A stretch of DNA of 64,000 nucleotides from Hirsutella rhossiliensis (lineage: Eukaryota; Ascomycota; Sordariomycetes; Hypocreales; Ophiocordycipitaceae). Position numbers and translations under genes: made by a program. Shown here piece by piece: positions 35,701 through 44,299 of the stretch (the first letter of the stretch is position 1; each line of letters opens with the position of its first letter). The stretch covers positions 248,001-312,000 of the forward strand of contig NW_025408679.1 in NCBI RefSeq assembly GCF_020360975.1. The letters run 5' to 3'. The notes under the pieces were generated by a model that was given only the letters and a program-made list of their open reading frames with translations, did not search any database and was not told the origin of the DNA.

Positions 35701-37700
35701 ACCGCCGAAAGACGTCTCCTATTTAGTAGTATTATTAAAGAGAAGAAGGTAGGAGTATTCCGGCAGCTTAGGTTAATTTCTACGGAACGAAATAGTAGCA
35801 TTGCTAGCCCTACTTCGATAAAAAAAGAGCAAAGAAATATAATTACTATAGTAGGTCGTTTGCTATCGTTAATTATTTACGAAAGGAATATAAGATTATT
35901 ATTTCTAGGCGGGAGGGGACTAGGCAGGAAGTAATATAAAGTCGCCTTAGAGATATTACTATATTTCTAGCTAATAAAACTCTAGTCTCTCCTAAGAAAC
36001 GTAAGGAGACGGTAGAGAAAGATGCCCTAGACTAAGCTACTATCCGCGAACTATACTACCGTTATATAGTAGCTTATAGCCTCCTATTCGCTTATATTAA
36101 GTAGCCGGCCTTTCGTGACTTTATTTAGTATATTCGTCCGGCCGCCGATAATCTCCTACTAAGGTCCGGCGACATAGTTAAAAATAACTTATAATAGGGC
36201 TACGATAATAAAAAGGAGTTTATAAAGCGAGCTCTATAAAATGCTCTCTTATAAATCTATATTATTCTAAATAACTAGATGTCGCCGAATTATTTAGGCC
36301 TAATAGGATTTATAGTTTAATTTATTACTAAAGATTATAGTCTATAGTCCCTAGTAGTAAGGATAAAAGAATTAAAATAATAGTATAGCGTTAAGTATAT
36401 AGTAGAAGCTATTATAGAGATTATATAGGAATATAAAATAGCGTTAAAAGTTAGATACTTTATAATATATAATACTACTAATATAAATACTATAATCGAT
36501 AAAGTCTCTAATAACTTAGAATATAAGTTCGATATTTTCTATAATCCTCTTCCTTACTAACTTCGCTATTTCGGCTATATTTTTAATCTAGCCGTAATAG
36601 AGTTCCTTATAAGGAAGCGACTACCTATAGTAGATTCCTACTATAGGCTTCCGACGAGGAGGTTATATAATAGAGAAAGCGAGGGGCAATAGGCAAATTA
36701 TATAATATCGTGGTCTATATTACTTAGACTCCCTAGCGACTTTAGATATTTACTAGTCTTACTAACGGTCTATAGCTACGGCGCGATAATAATACTTATT
36801 AGAATTCGTAGTATAGTATAGTTAAATATGCCCTTAGAATAAAAGTCCGTTAAGGCATTACTATATTTTATAATTAAGAGCCTACCTTATAAGACGATAC
36901 TCTTACTTCCTCTAACTAGGTTACTTTAGCTAAGATTTATAAATTTCTCGAGCCGTTTTACGACGCTATAATAGCTAACGAAGGCATAGGTAATTCTATC
37001 TCTAACGTTCTACTAACTATAGACTATCTCTTACATTATACTAAGGCGGCTAAGAAAGCTACTGCTATCCCTTACTTAGCTATAATAATAGAGACTATAT
37101 AAGCTAAATTAGCCGACTACTATAAATTAACGGAGGATTCGCCGGTCTATTTAGCAGCGACGGTATTAAATCCTTCCCTTAAGTAGGCATATATAGAGAA
37201 GACTTAGGAGAATAAGAATAAATAGATTAAGAGAGCTAAAGCTTAGGTAGGGGAGCTATAGATAGAGGCATATAAATCGACTACTCCCTACCTTATTTAT
37301 CGACTAGGTTTTATATAAGAGCTAAGTATAGGACGACTAAATAGGTATAAAATATAGATAAAAGACTAGAAGGCTATGATTTTTAATATAAATACCGATA
37401 AGTATAAAGTATACTACCGCGAGCCTATAATAATAGTATCGGATCCGTTAAAATAGTAGTTAGAGCTAGCGTAATAGCGACGGTTCCCTAACTTATCTTT
37501 AATAGCTATTAACCTTCTATCGATTATGCTTATATCTACTAAGATAGAGCGGCTCTTCTTTAAAGCTAAACTTTCGGTAACCGATTAGCGAGGATCTATA
37601 AATATTAAAACTTTAAATCTCTTAGAATGCCTACGATCCTAGGATAGGAGCGCTCTAATACTCCTATCTAAGGTAAGATTTCTATTTCGTTAGATAAAGA
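35700..37700 (+). pseudogene. hAT-family transposase relic
   Basis: The central frame at about 36250-36620 reads ILNN-W-MSPNYLGLIGFIV, then KYIVEAIIEII, YFIIYNTTNINTIIDKVSNN and YFGYIFNLAVIEFLI. These are the DxWTS, DNAxNN and CxGHxxNL blocks of hAT transposases. At 37440-37660 it reads DPLK-WW-LELA-QQ-RRFPNLS, LLSIMLISTKIERLFFKAKLSVTD and NLLECLRS, the C-terminal hAT dimerisation domain (W as TAG). It would cut and paste the element; stops from RIP inactivate it. The N-terminal BED finger is not recognisable. It is the kind of hAT found in fungi such as Restless. Confidence 0.82.
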
Positions 37701-38010
37701 TTATCTAATTATAGATTTAAGTATCGTTATATCGATTCGATAGCTATAGGTACTAGCTCTAAGCCTCTAATTTAGGAAAGGGGCTAGTAAAGCTATAGGT
37801 AAGGCAATTCGGTAAGGGCGCTAGAACGTTTAGAGGCAACCTAGTAGGTCCGACGGGTGCTAAGCTAAATATTAGACTATATATTTATACTAATAGTATA
37901 GACTATAGTTTATACTATAGTTTAGTTTAGCCGTAATAAATAGTATAATAGTTTAGTTTAAATATCTTAAGCATACTATAGTTTAGTCTAGCTAAGTTAC
38001 TAAATAAGTA

Positions 38011-38054
38011 GTTTAAGGGGTCTAAACGCACTAGTTATACTATTAAGAGCACTG
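38011..38054. repeat. Right terminal inverted repeat of the hAT element
   Basis: Read inward on the minus strand the end is CAGTGCTCTTAATAGTATAAC, the CAGTG-type terminus typical of hAT elements. The next 8 bp (CTCTAAAC, 38055-38062) would be the target duplication. The left end was not found. Confidence 0.55.
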
Positions 38055-38345
38055 CTCTAAACCGCTGTCGGAAGCTTATCTTCTCTAGGAGCTTTCTATG
38101 GTTTCGCTGTTATAACCTTTTCCTCGATCTCTCCTAAAATCTTAGTTAGTACGGGCAAGGGCACCGCTTTCCGCTATAGTCGCACCCCCTTATCCTCGAT
38201 TCTCGCGGGCAAGGGTGGAAAAAAGGCACTGAGCAGCTCGTCTGCCTAGTCTGCTTTATCCTCGGTCGTCGATTCATCCTATTTCCTTAAAGGTAGCACC
38301 CTATCGCCCGTATTTCGGAAAGGATAAGACTCCTAATACTTAGAG
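38055..38345 (-). pseudogene. LINE ORF2 fragment (endonuclease-RT linker)
   Basis: The minus strand reads LLSAFFPPLP, then VPLPVLTKILGEIEEKVITAKP-W-KAPREDKLPTAV-W. This is the conserved linker before RT in Tad-type LINEs (FFPP ... AKPWKAPGEDGLPxxVW). A second copy lies at 58516-58243. The frame stops at the hAT insertion, right at the VW of the motif. Only W and Q codons are lost, so RIP is mild here. Confidence 0.72.
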
Positions 38346-38815
38346 GCATTACGCTATAATAATAAGAAGGCTTTAAAGCTAAAGAATAACGGTTGCTAAG
38401 CATAGTAATAGAATAGCGAAGCTAGAGGTAGAAGTAGCCCGGCTATAAAGAAGTAAGAAGGGTATAGTAATTCCGAACCTAAGCAAATAGTTTATAACTC
38501 TTAGTAAAGCTTTAGTAGCTTAGGAAGCTATTCTATAAAGTAGAAGTTAAAAAATGCCCGTTATACTAAATTCTAAGACCGAGGAGGAGGATGTCTTAGA
38601 GGTAGAGTTAGCTTTAATAACGGAAGTTAAGGCGGCACCTAAGGCCCTTTTTATTACTACTAGATATAGGAGAGTAGTAATAAAACGCTAGTATAGATAT
38701 AGGCGTTTATTTCTCTATAAAATAATATAATCTTTATATTTTTATTCTTAAGTTCTAGTAATATTTTATATAGTTTAAATAGTAGACTTTTTAGTAGGAA
38801 CCTTTTTATTTATAC
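38346..38815 (+). pseudogene. Possible DNA-transposase C-terminal tail
   Basis: A plus-strand frame reads NRIAKLEVEVARL (coiled-coil-like, near 38410), then MPVILNSKTEEEDVLEVELALITEV and ALFITTRYRRVVIKR (38554-38690). A coil, an acidic stretch and a TTRxGR-type basic end are common at the C-terminus of fungal pogo/Tigger transposases. No DDE core is attached. It is adjacent to the inverted-repeat element at 38818. Assignment is tentative. Confidence 0.3.
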
Positions 38816-38817
38816 TA

Positions 38818-38858
38818 CTAAAAGGGGGGTGTTACTAAAAGGGGGGTAGGGCATGGTA
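38818..38858 (+). repeat. Left terminal inverted repeat
   Basis: Begins CTAAAAGGGGGGTGTTAC, preceded by TA. Third base A where the right end has G, a RIP-type change. Confidence 0.75.
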
Positions 38859-38859
38859 C

Positions 38860-39442
38860 GATACCCGAAGAACCGACGGTGGAACTAGATAACTTTATAA
38901 CCTTAGTAAGGAAGCTTAGTACACAGCCTGCACCGTCGATATCTGCTAGACGGGACGAGGTGGTATGTAGAGTAGGTAGCCACAACCGATCCGGGAGACT
39001 GTCTGGTGCATGATACCATTTAATATTAGCTTCGCCGAAGGCGTTAGTACCCACGCCTATCGCGGATAGGAATCGATCTTTCTCAGTTCCGGCCATGTCT
39101 TCCGAGCTAGGGCGCATCTTTAGTCTTGCAAGGCAGATGGTTGCAGCGCAAAGAGGCCGCCTCTAAGCAGGCGCTGCTCAGTATATATCATATTAGGAGA
39201 ACAGTGCTGTTATTCAAATCTCATGCAAATAAATCTAAATCGAACCCGAACTAAATTAAATTAGATTAGATCGGTGATTCCTATAATCTTATTTCTAAAT
39301 AAAATTAAATTAAAGGCCCGATTTAAGTTAATTTATTCATTTGCAAGCCTGCTTGCCTAACCCTGAGTTCTTCTAAGCCAGTCAACGAGAGTAGTCTTCG
39401 AATTATAACGCTATTAGATATTTTGCGAACCCCCTAACTTTC
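38860..39442. other. Interior of the inverted-repeat element, left of the gene
   Basis: Normal-composition DNA. A 99-codon open frame on the minus strand (39117-38818) runs into the terminal repeat and resembles nothing I know; I do not call it a gene. At 39220-39348 a short palindromic unit is visible (arms TGCAAATAAAT...AAATCG and CGATTT...ATTCATTTGCA), possibly a nested miniature element in the 3' flank of the knottin-like gene. Confidence 0.4.
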
Positions 39443-39810
39443 TTAGTAGCCGGGGACAGGGGGTGAGGGAGGTGCGGGCGGCTTCTGCTTGCCGCACTAT
39501 AGGATAATAGGTTAGTATATAGTATGTTTATACTCGAATAGGAACTGCTCGTTTCTACCTTTCCTGAGATACACTTAAGTCCCTTGCAGCATTTGTTGCC
39601 GCCTGGGGTTCTCGCGTTGCATCTAGCACCCTTTTTCTTGCACTTCTTCGGCTTGGGCTTCGGCGGGGGACCGCAGCCGGGGTCAGAGCCACCACCATAG
39701 TCGTCACTGCTGAGCATGCCGGACGTTATGTCGAGGTCTCCATTCTCAACGGGCGAGGCGATCGTACTCGCTGCAAAGGCGATGGTCAAAATGAGGATCT
39801 TAGATAACAT
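39443..39810 (-). CDS. Small secreted cysteine-rich protein, knottin-like, two exons
   Basis: Exon 1 is 39810-39559, exon 2 is 39496-39443, giving about 101 residues. The 62-bp intron (39558-39497) has donor GTAGAA, branch site TACTAAC and acceptor CTATAG, and is phase 0. Residues 1-18 (MLSKILILTIAFAASTIA) form a clear signal peptide. A D/S/G-rich pro-like stretch follows, then a P/K-rich linker. The C-terminal core has six cysteines spaced C-x6-C-x9-CC-x4-C-x4-C, the inhibitor-cystine-knot pattern, the last cysteine being supplied by exon 2. Without splicing the frame reads on to 39403 and loses that cysteine, which supports the intron. Base composition shows no RIP. Knottins are stable secreted peptides with effector, inhibitory or antimicrobial roles; which applies here cannot be told. 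Confidence 0.82.
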
Positions 39811-39904
39811 CTTGGATGAGAAACAGGATTGCTTATTCTTAGGCTGTGACGATAGTGTGCGATAGTGAGGAAAGGTTATCTGATTTCTCTCAATACATGT
39901 TCCC

Positions 39905-39925
39905 TGACCAGTCTATATATACTAT
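39905..39925 (-). promoter_or_regulatory. TATA box of the knottin-like gene
   Basis: Minus-strand ATAGTATATATAGAC centred at 39913-39922, about 105 bp upstream of the ATG at 39810. This is a normal distance for a fungal promoter with a 5' leader of 60-80 nt. Confidence 0.55.
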
Positions 39926-40273
39926 TTTCCTCGGCTTGCTTTTACTTACCTAAGTATCGGCTAGCCGAGAAAATGAGCTTTGGCTCCGGAATGCTCTGCA
40001 TATTTTCCGGGCCGGCTTTTTTAGCAAACCTTTCCTAGCAAGGGAATGTGATCCTGCAAAGCCGCGACAAATTTCTAGAGTTGTCGTAGTCGGAACGAGA
40101 CTAATAGAGTGGTGAGACGGCCACGAACACACGAAGAAACGCGACAGGGATGGCCAGAGAACGCCTACTATATTCAAGGCACTAGGCGGCGCGTAAGCAG
40201 TCTGACCATGCTTATTTTCCGCAAGGCACCATGCCAATCATTAAAACAGACCAGATAGTCCTCACGTCTCACT
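39926..40273. other. Upstream region of the knottin-like gene within the transposon
   Basis: About 350 bp of unmutated DNA up to the right inverted repeat. A 95-codon minus-strand open frame (40237-39950) has no start context or recognisable domain. I read it as promoter/upstream sequence, not coding. Confidence 0.5.
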
Positions 40274-40313
40274 TACCATACCCCGCCCCCTGTCGGTAAC
40301 ACCCCCCTTTCAG
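40274..40313 (-). repeat. Right terminal inverted repeat
   Basis: Reads CTGAAAGGGGGGTGTTAC inward on the minus strand and is followed by TA (40314-40315). Confidence 0.75.
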
Positions 40314-40414
40314 TAACGTACTTGATAAGTAAGCTGGACAGACAAGTGAGCTGGACACCGACCTGCGACAATGCAGGGGATAAGTTGACGACCCGTTTTA
40401 CTCCACCAAAACAA

Positions 40415-41700
40415 ATGGATCCTCTTAGAAAAGAGAGACCGCTATTCTTAGCCATTCAGGCCATCAAAAAAGACCCGAGTCTTAGTATCCGGTCCGCTGC
40501 ACGAACATTCGCAGTGCCCCATTCTACCTTAGCGAGTCGACTCCACGGCATAACGTCGCGACGCGGTAACCCCTCCAAATCGCGGAAATTGACTAGATTG
40601 GAGGAGTCGACAATCGTTGAGTATGTCTTGGACCTAGATTTGCAATCATTCCCCAAGCTTCGCGAGGTGGAAGATATTGCCAACCGATTGCTCGTTGAGC
40701 GCGACGCGTTACGCGTCGGGAAGCGCTGGGCCTCTAACTTCGTCAAGCGACATCCAGTAGCTAAAGACGCGTTTCTTTCGCAAGTATAACTATAAGAGAG
40801 CCCAATGCGAAGATCTAGATATTATCCGGGGTTAGTTCGCGCTCGTGCGGAACACAATCGCTAAATATGGTATTGCCGAGTTAGATATCAATAACTTTGA
40901 TGAGACTGGCTTTATAATAGGCCAAATCTCGATAGGAATGGTCGTTATAAGTGTAGAAAGACGTTTAAATACGAAACTAATGTAGCCTAGGAATCGGGAA
41001 TGGGTTTCGGTAATCTAGGGCGTAAATTCCTAAGGCTGGGCTATCCCTCTATTTATTATCGTCTTAGGCAAATATCACCTCTTAACTTGGTATGAGAATA
41101 GCCCTCTCCCGCAAGACTGGGTCATCGCTATGTCTGAAAACGGCTAGACCACGAACGAGAGAGGCCTAGAATGGATTTAGCACTTCGAAAAACATATAAG
41201 ACTCCGTAAAATAGGCGGATACCGCCTCCTCATCCTAGATAGCCATAAAAGTCACCACCCGGTAGACTTCGAGCTATTCTATAAGGAGAAAAACGTTGTT
41301 ATACTCTATATACCTCCCTATTTATCTTACTTACTCTAGCCTCTCGACGTCGGCTGTTCTAGCTCGCTTAAGAATGCATACGGTCGGCAAATCGAGAAGA
41401 AGATAAGGGCAGGCATAACCCACATCACCAAGAAAGACTTCTTCCTAGCGTTTTTTTTGTAGCATTTTAGGACGCTATGACCGAGAAAAACATCGAAGGA
41501 GGTTTTCGAGGTGCTGGGCTCATGTCATTAGACCCTAAGAGTGTGATTTCTCAACTAGATATAAGCCTATCGACGCCAACGCCTTTAGAGGGAGTGTCAG
41601 ACAGTTACGGCCCACACCTTGCACGACAGCGGCTGTGCAAAGCGATCTAAATAGCATCAGTCAATTGATGAGAATTATCTAAAGAACAAGAAGTAGGTGA
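40415..41700 (+). pseudogene. Pogo/Fot1-like transposase, frameshifted
   Basis: The start at 40415 gives MDPLRKERPLFLAIQAIKK, preceded by ACAAA. An N-terminal psq-type helix-turn-helix (AARTFAVPHSTLASRLHG) and a CENP-B-type HTH (IANRLLVERDA...VGKRWASNFVKRHP) follow. After HP (about 40757) one extra base and a CAG-to-TAG change break the frame. In the next frame the DDE domain is readable: NFDETGF (40893), LILDSHKSHH (41229) and PLDVG (41341) give all three catalytic acids. Stops accumulate downstream, while the first 340 bp are clean. It is a cut-and-paste transposase of the Tc1/mariner superfamily, now dead. An upstream in-frame start at 40322 lies in the terminal region and is less likely. 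Confidence 0.85.
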
Positions 41701-42046
41701 ACGAGCTGCAGGGAATTGTGCAGCTCTTTACATATAAATTAAAGACTTGTTGCCTGCCTACGCATTAGCTGTTGCCTTCCAGGCAACAGCGGCATTGCGT
41801 AGTAATATCGCCACTTCACGAGTAATCATCTTAGGCAGGCTTGATATACGACATAATAAGATCCCGTTCTTGTTGCATTGACAGCCGTGGTTTATACAAT
41901 GAGTTGGCATCACGTCTTGACCACTGTTTGCCTTAATGTCGCCGTCGCAACGTAGTCTCGTTATGGTTGAATTTCCGTGCAGTATCGGCATAATTCACTA
42001 ATTCCGACGATTTCAGAAAATCAAGAGCCTCGTCAATCGGCGCCAT
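41700..42046 (-). pseudogene. Second pogo-like transposase, N-terminal fragment
   Basis: The minus-strand ATG at 42046 gives MAPIDEALDFLKSSELVNYA then DTARKFNHNETTLRRRH, the N-terminal psq HTH of a different fungal pogo subfamily. A stop replaces the next Q, and further matches (LSMQQERDLI, then after a shift LPKMITRE) fade by about 41700, where it meets the other transposase tail to tail. The 77-codon cysteine-containing frame at 41991-41758 is an out-of-frame reading of this fragment. Confidence 0.7.
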
Positions 42047-42200
42047 TGTTATTGAGCTGTCCCGGATTGACGTTGAGATAAAATGTCGGTAGGTAGGTAG
42101 GATTTATTTCGCCCGGAGGGAGGTCCCTATAAGGCCTTTACATAGTTAAGAGTATAGTTTAGCACGTTTGTTCCTTGACTCCCTAAGCCTAATAGATTGT
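42047..42200. other. Transition from unmutated to RIPed DNA
   Basis: Includes a short TAGGTAGGTAGG run near 42090 and GGAGGGAGG at about 42116. CA/TG drop sharply after about 42180. No gene is seen. It is probably the terminal region of the second pogo copy; its inverted repeat could not be paired. Confidence 0.4.
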
Positions 42201-43619
42201 CGTCTTATCGTTTGCTAGTTAGCCTCGTTATTATTAGTCCTATAATAGGCCTACTTAAAGGCCGAATTCTTTAAGTATTTAGCATCCTATTTATAGCAGC
42301 TAAAGCGCGGTCTACTAGTTCCGAAGCTAAGATATATTAGTAACTTAGTATAGTTACTTATTAGAGCTTAGTTATCTTCTAATAGTTATAGCTTTCTATC
42401 GAGCCGTTTAATCTTAATCGCGAATTTAATCGCTATATAAACCGCCTATATATCTAGCTTCTACTTATCGCTATTTAATATAGCTTTTCCTCCTAAGAAA
42501 AAAGATAGATTCTTAATCTTAGCTCTTACGTATTTAAATAAGACACCTTATTACGTAAACTACTTTATATATCGAAAAAAAAGTAATTAACTATTTTTAC
42601 TACCTAGCTATAATTATATAAATCTAAGTTTATAACTCCTATTATATATAGGCACCCGTTTAGTTATAATATACTAGTATAAAGCTAGATAAGAATATTA
42701 GCTTCTTTCTTTCTTAGAGAATCGTAAAGTATATAAGTATACTTCCTTAGTAATACTTTATTAATATATTTTAAGTACTTTCTTATATTTTCTAGAAGCT
42801 ATTTATACTAACCTCGAGCGAGTGCTAGACGGAGCGTAGTAGATCTTACTTAGTATAATAGCTTTTCTACTACCGCTTTAACCTAGGTTACTTTCTTCGC
42901 TACTATCTTAGCGACTAATGCCTATATAAACCGTGCTTACTTAGTTAGTGCCTAGATAAGTTTTATAGACTAGCCTCGCCTAACTAGTCGGTTAATATAG
43001 TCGTAAATTTAGCGAATAGTATATTAGCCGGATTGGCTACGAGGACGCTTAATTACTTCTAGGGCTACGCGACTACTTACTACGACCGTTACCTCTCGAT
43101 AAGGCGGGCCGGTCGGCGTATATATTAGCGGTATTACTATCGCTATTAGTTCCGCGGTATATAGGTTCTACTTATCTATAGTCCCGAGATATATAGAGTA
43201 GCTAGTAAGAACTATACTTAGGCCGTCGTAATTTACGTTATATACTACGCCTCTTATTCCTACTATACTATCCCTTTATAAGCTAGATATTACTATTATA
43301 ATCCCCTTAGTATTATTTACTACCTTAATAGCTTCTACTATATCGCTCTCTAACACCGCTTAGATATATAGTATTTATAGTAGTAATATATACTTATATA
43401 TATTTTTTATTTAGTCTATTTATATAGTTTATACTATTATAATAATCTTTTATATTAGTAGTATAAACCTCTTAGTTATAAAATTTCTTAAGGCTACTAG
43501 TAGATATATTACTAGTAGGGTTTAAAGATTAATATAAAGTCTTATTATAGCTTATCTATATTATTCTTTTACTATTTAAATATTAGCCTTAGCTATAGCT
43601 ATAGTCGTTATAACTATTT
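42200..43619 (-). pseudogene. Tad-like LINE, RNase H and 3' part
   Basis: The minus strand at about 43360-42800 reads RDSIVGIRGVVYNVNYDGLS, then YLGTIDK-x-NLYTAELIAI and PTGPPYREVTVVVSSRVALEVIKRP. It ends VAKKVT-x-VKAVVEK. This is the RNase H domain of Tad/I-type LINE ORF2 (the YTAEL and VxSDxxxAL blocks). Below about 42700 the 3' end is unreadable. It joins 57145-58516 across the Gypsy element G. Confidence 0.7.
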
Positions 43620-43997
43620 TAATAGGTAAGATTATACCCTTATAGATATTAGCCCGTTAAAGGGATAAGACCCTTAGCGCTCCCTATTTAACTTTCCTTT
43701 AAGTATACTTAAAGGCTTTATAAAGGCCTAAATTATCTAATTAAGTATCTTCCTTAAATATAATTAATTCGAATTTCTATTTTCCCTCTTTAAAGTAAAG
43801 GCCGCTAGTTACGCGACTCTAGTAAAGATAAAGAGGCATATAATAAAGAAATCTCTAAGACTTATATTAATAACCTAAGACCCTTAAAGCTATATATAGG
43901 ACCGATAATTAAATAATTATATAGTTAATTACTCTATTAATCCTTAGCCGTATACTATACGTGCTTTAAATATATACCCTTATCCTTATTAAAACTA
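43620..43997 (+). repeat. 5' LTR of element G
   Basis: Starts TAATAGGTAAGATTATACCC and ends CTTATTAAAACTA. The partner is at 56768. Confidence 0.87.
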
Positions 43998-44299
43998 GTA
44001 TCTAGGGCGTAAACTTATTATTCTGTTTTATTTATATAGCGACGAGTAGCTTTATAAAGCCGAGAATACCTAGAGGATAATAGTACTATTTAGAAAAAAT
44101 AAAATCTAGGGATTTAATAATTAAAGTAGTAACTACCTTAATAGCTAGAGTTAAGGACCTAATAAGGCGATACGCTTACCAGGAAATAAATAATTAGATA
44201 ATGCCTTCGCTAGTAATAAAGGAAAAGTAATAAGCTTATACTAAAAAAATCCCCGAGCTCTTATTATTAGCCCTACGACCCTTAATACTAGCGACTCGG

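Larger units (their letters stand above)
38818..40313. mobile_element. TA-flanked inverted-repeat transposon enclosing a secreted-protein gene
   Basis: Left end 38818-38858 (CTAAAAGGGGGGTGTTAC...) and right end 40274-40313, read inward as CTGAAAGGGGGGTGTTAC..., form terminal inverted repeats of about 40 bp. About 33 of 41 aligned positions match, most differences being RIP-type transitions. Both ends are flanked by TA (38816-38817, 40314-40315), the target duplication of Tc1/mariner/pogo elements. The 1,496-bp interior has normal CA/TG content and no transposase, but contains the knottin-like gene at 39443-39810. It is a non-autonomous element with cargo; a chance flanking by two unrelated ends cannot be fully excluded. 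Confidence 0.7.

Noticed and set aside
38818..39117. 99-codon minus-strand open frame
   Set aside because: Runs straight into the terminal inverted repeat and has no recognisable domain or start context; treated as non-coding interior of the transposon.
39950..40237. 95-codon minus-strand open frame upstream of the knottin-like gene
   Set aside because: No domain, no promoter, and it sits where the promoter of the downstream gene should be.
40456..40746. 96-codon minus-strand open frame
   Set aside because: Exact antisense shadow of the pogo-like transposase N-terminus.
41758..41991. 77-codon minus-strand frame with several cysteines, at first sight a second secreted cysteine-rich protein
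   Set aside because: No signal peptide, and the DNA is better explained as an out-of-frame reading of a pogo-like transposase N-terminus starting at 42046.
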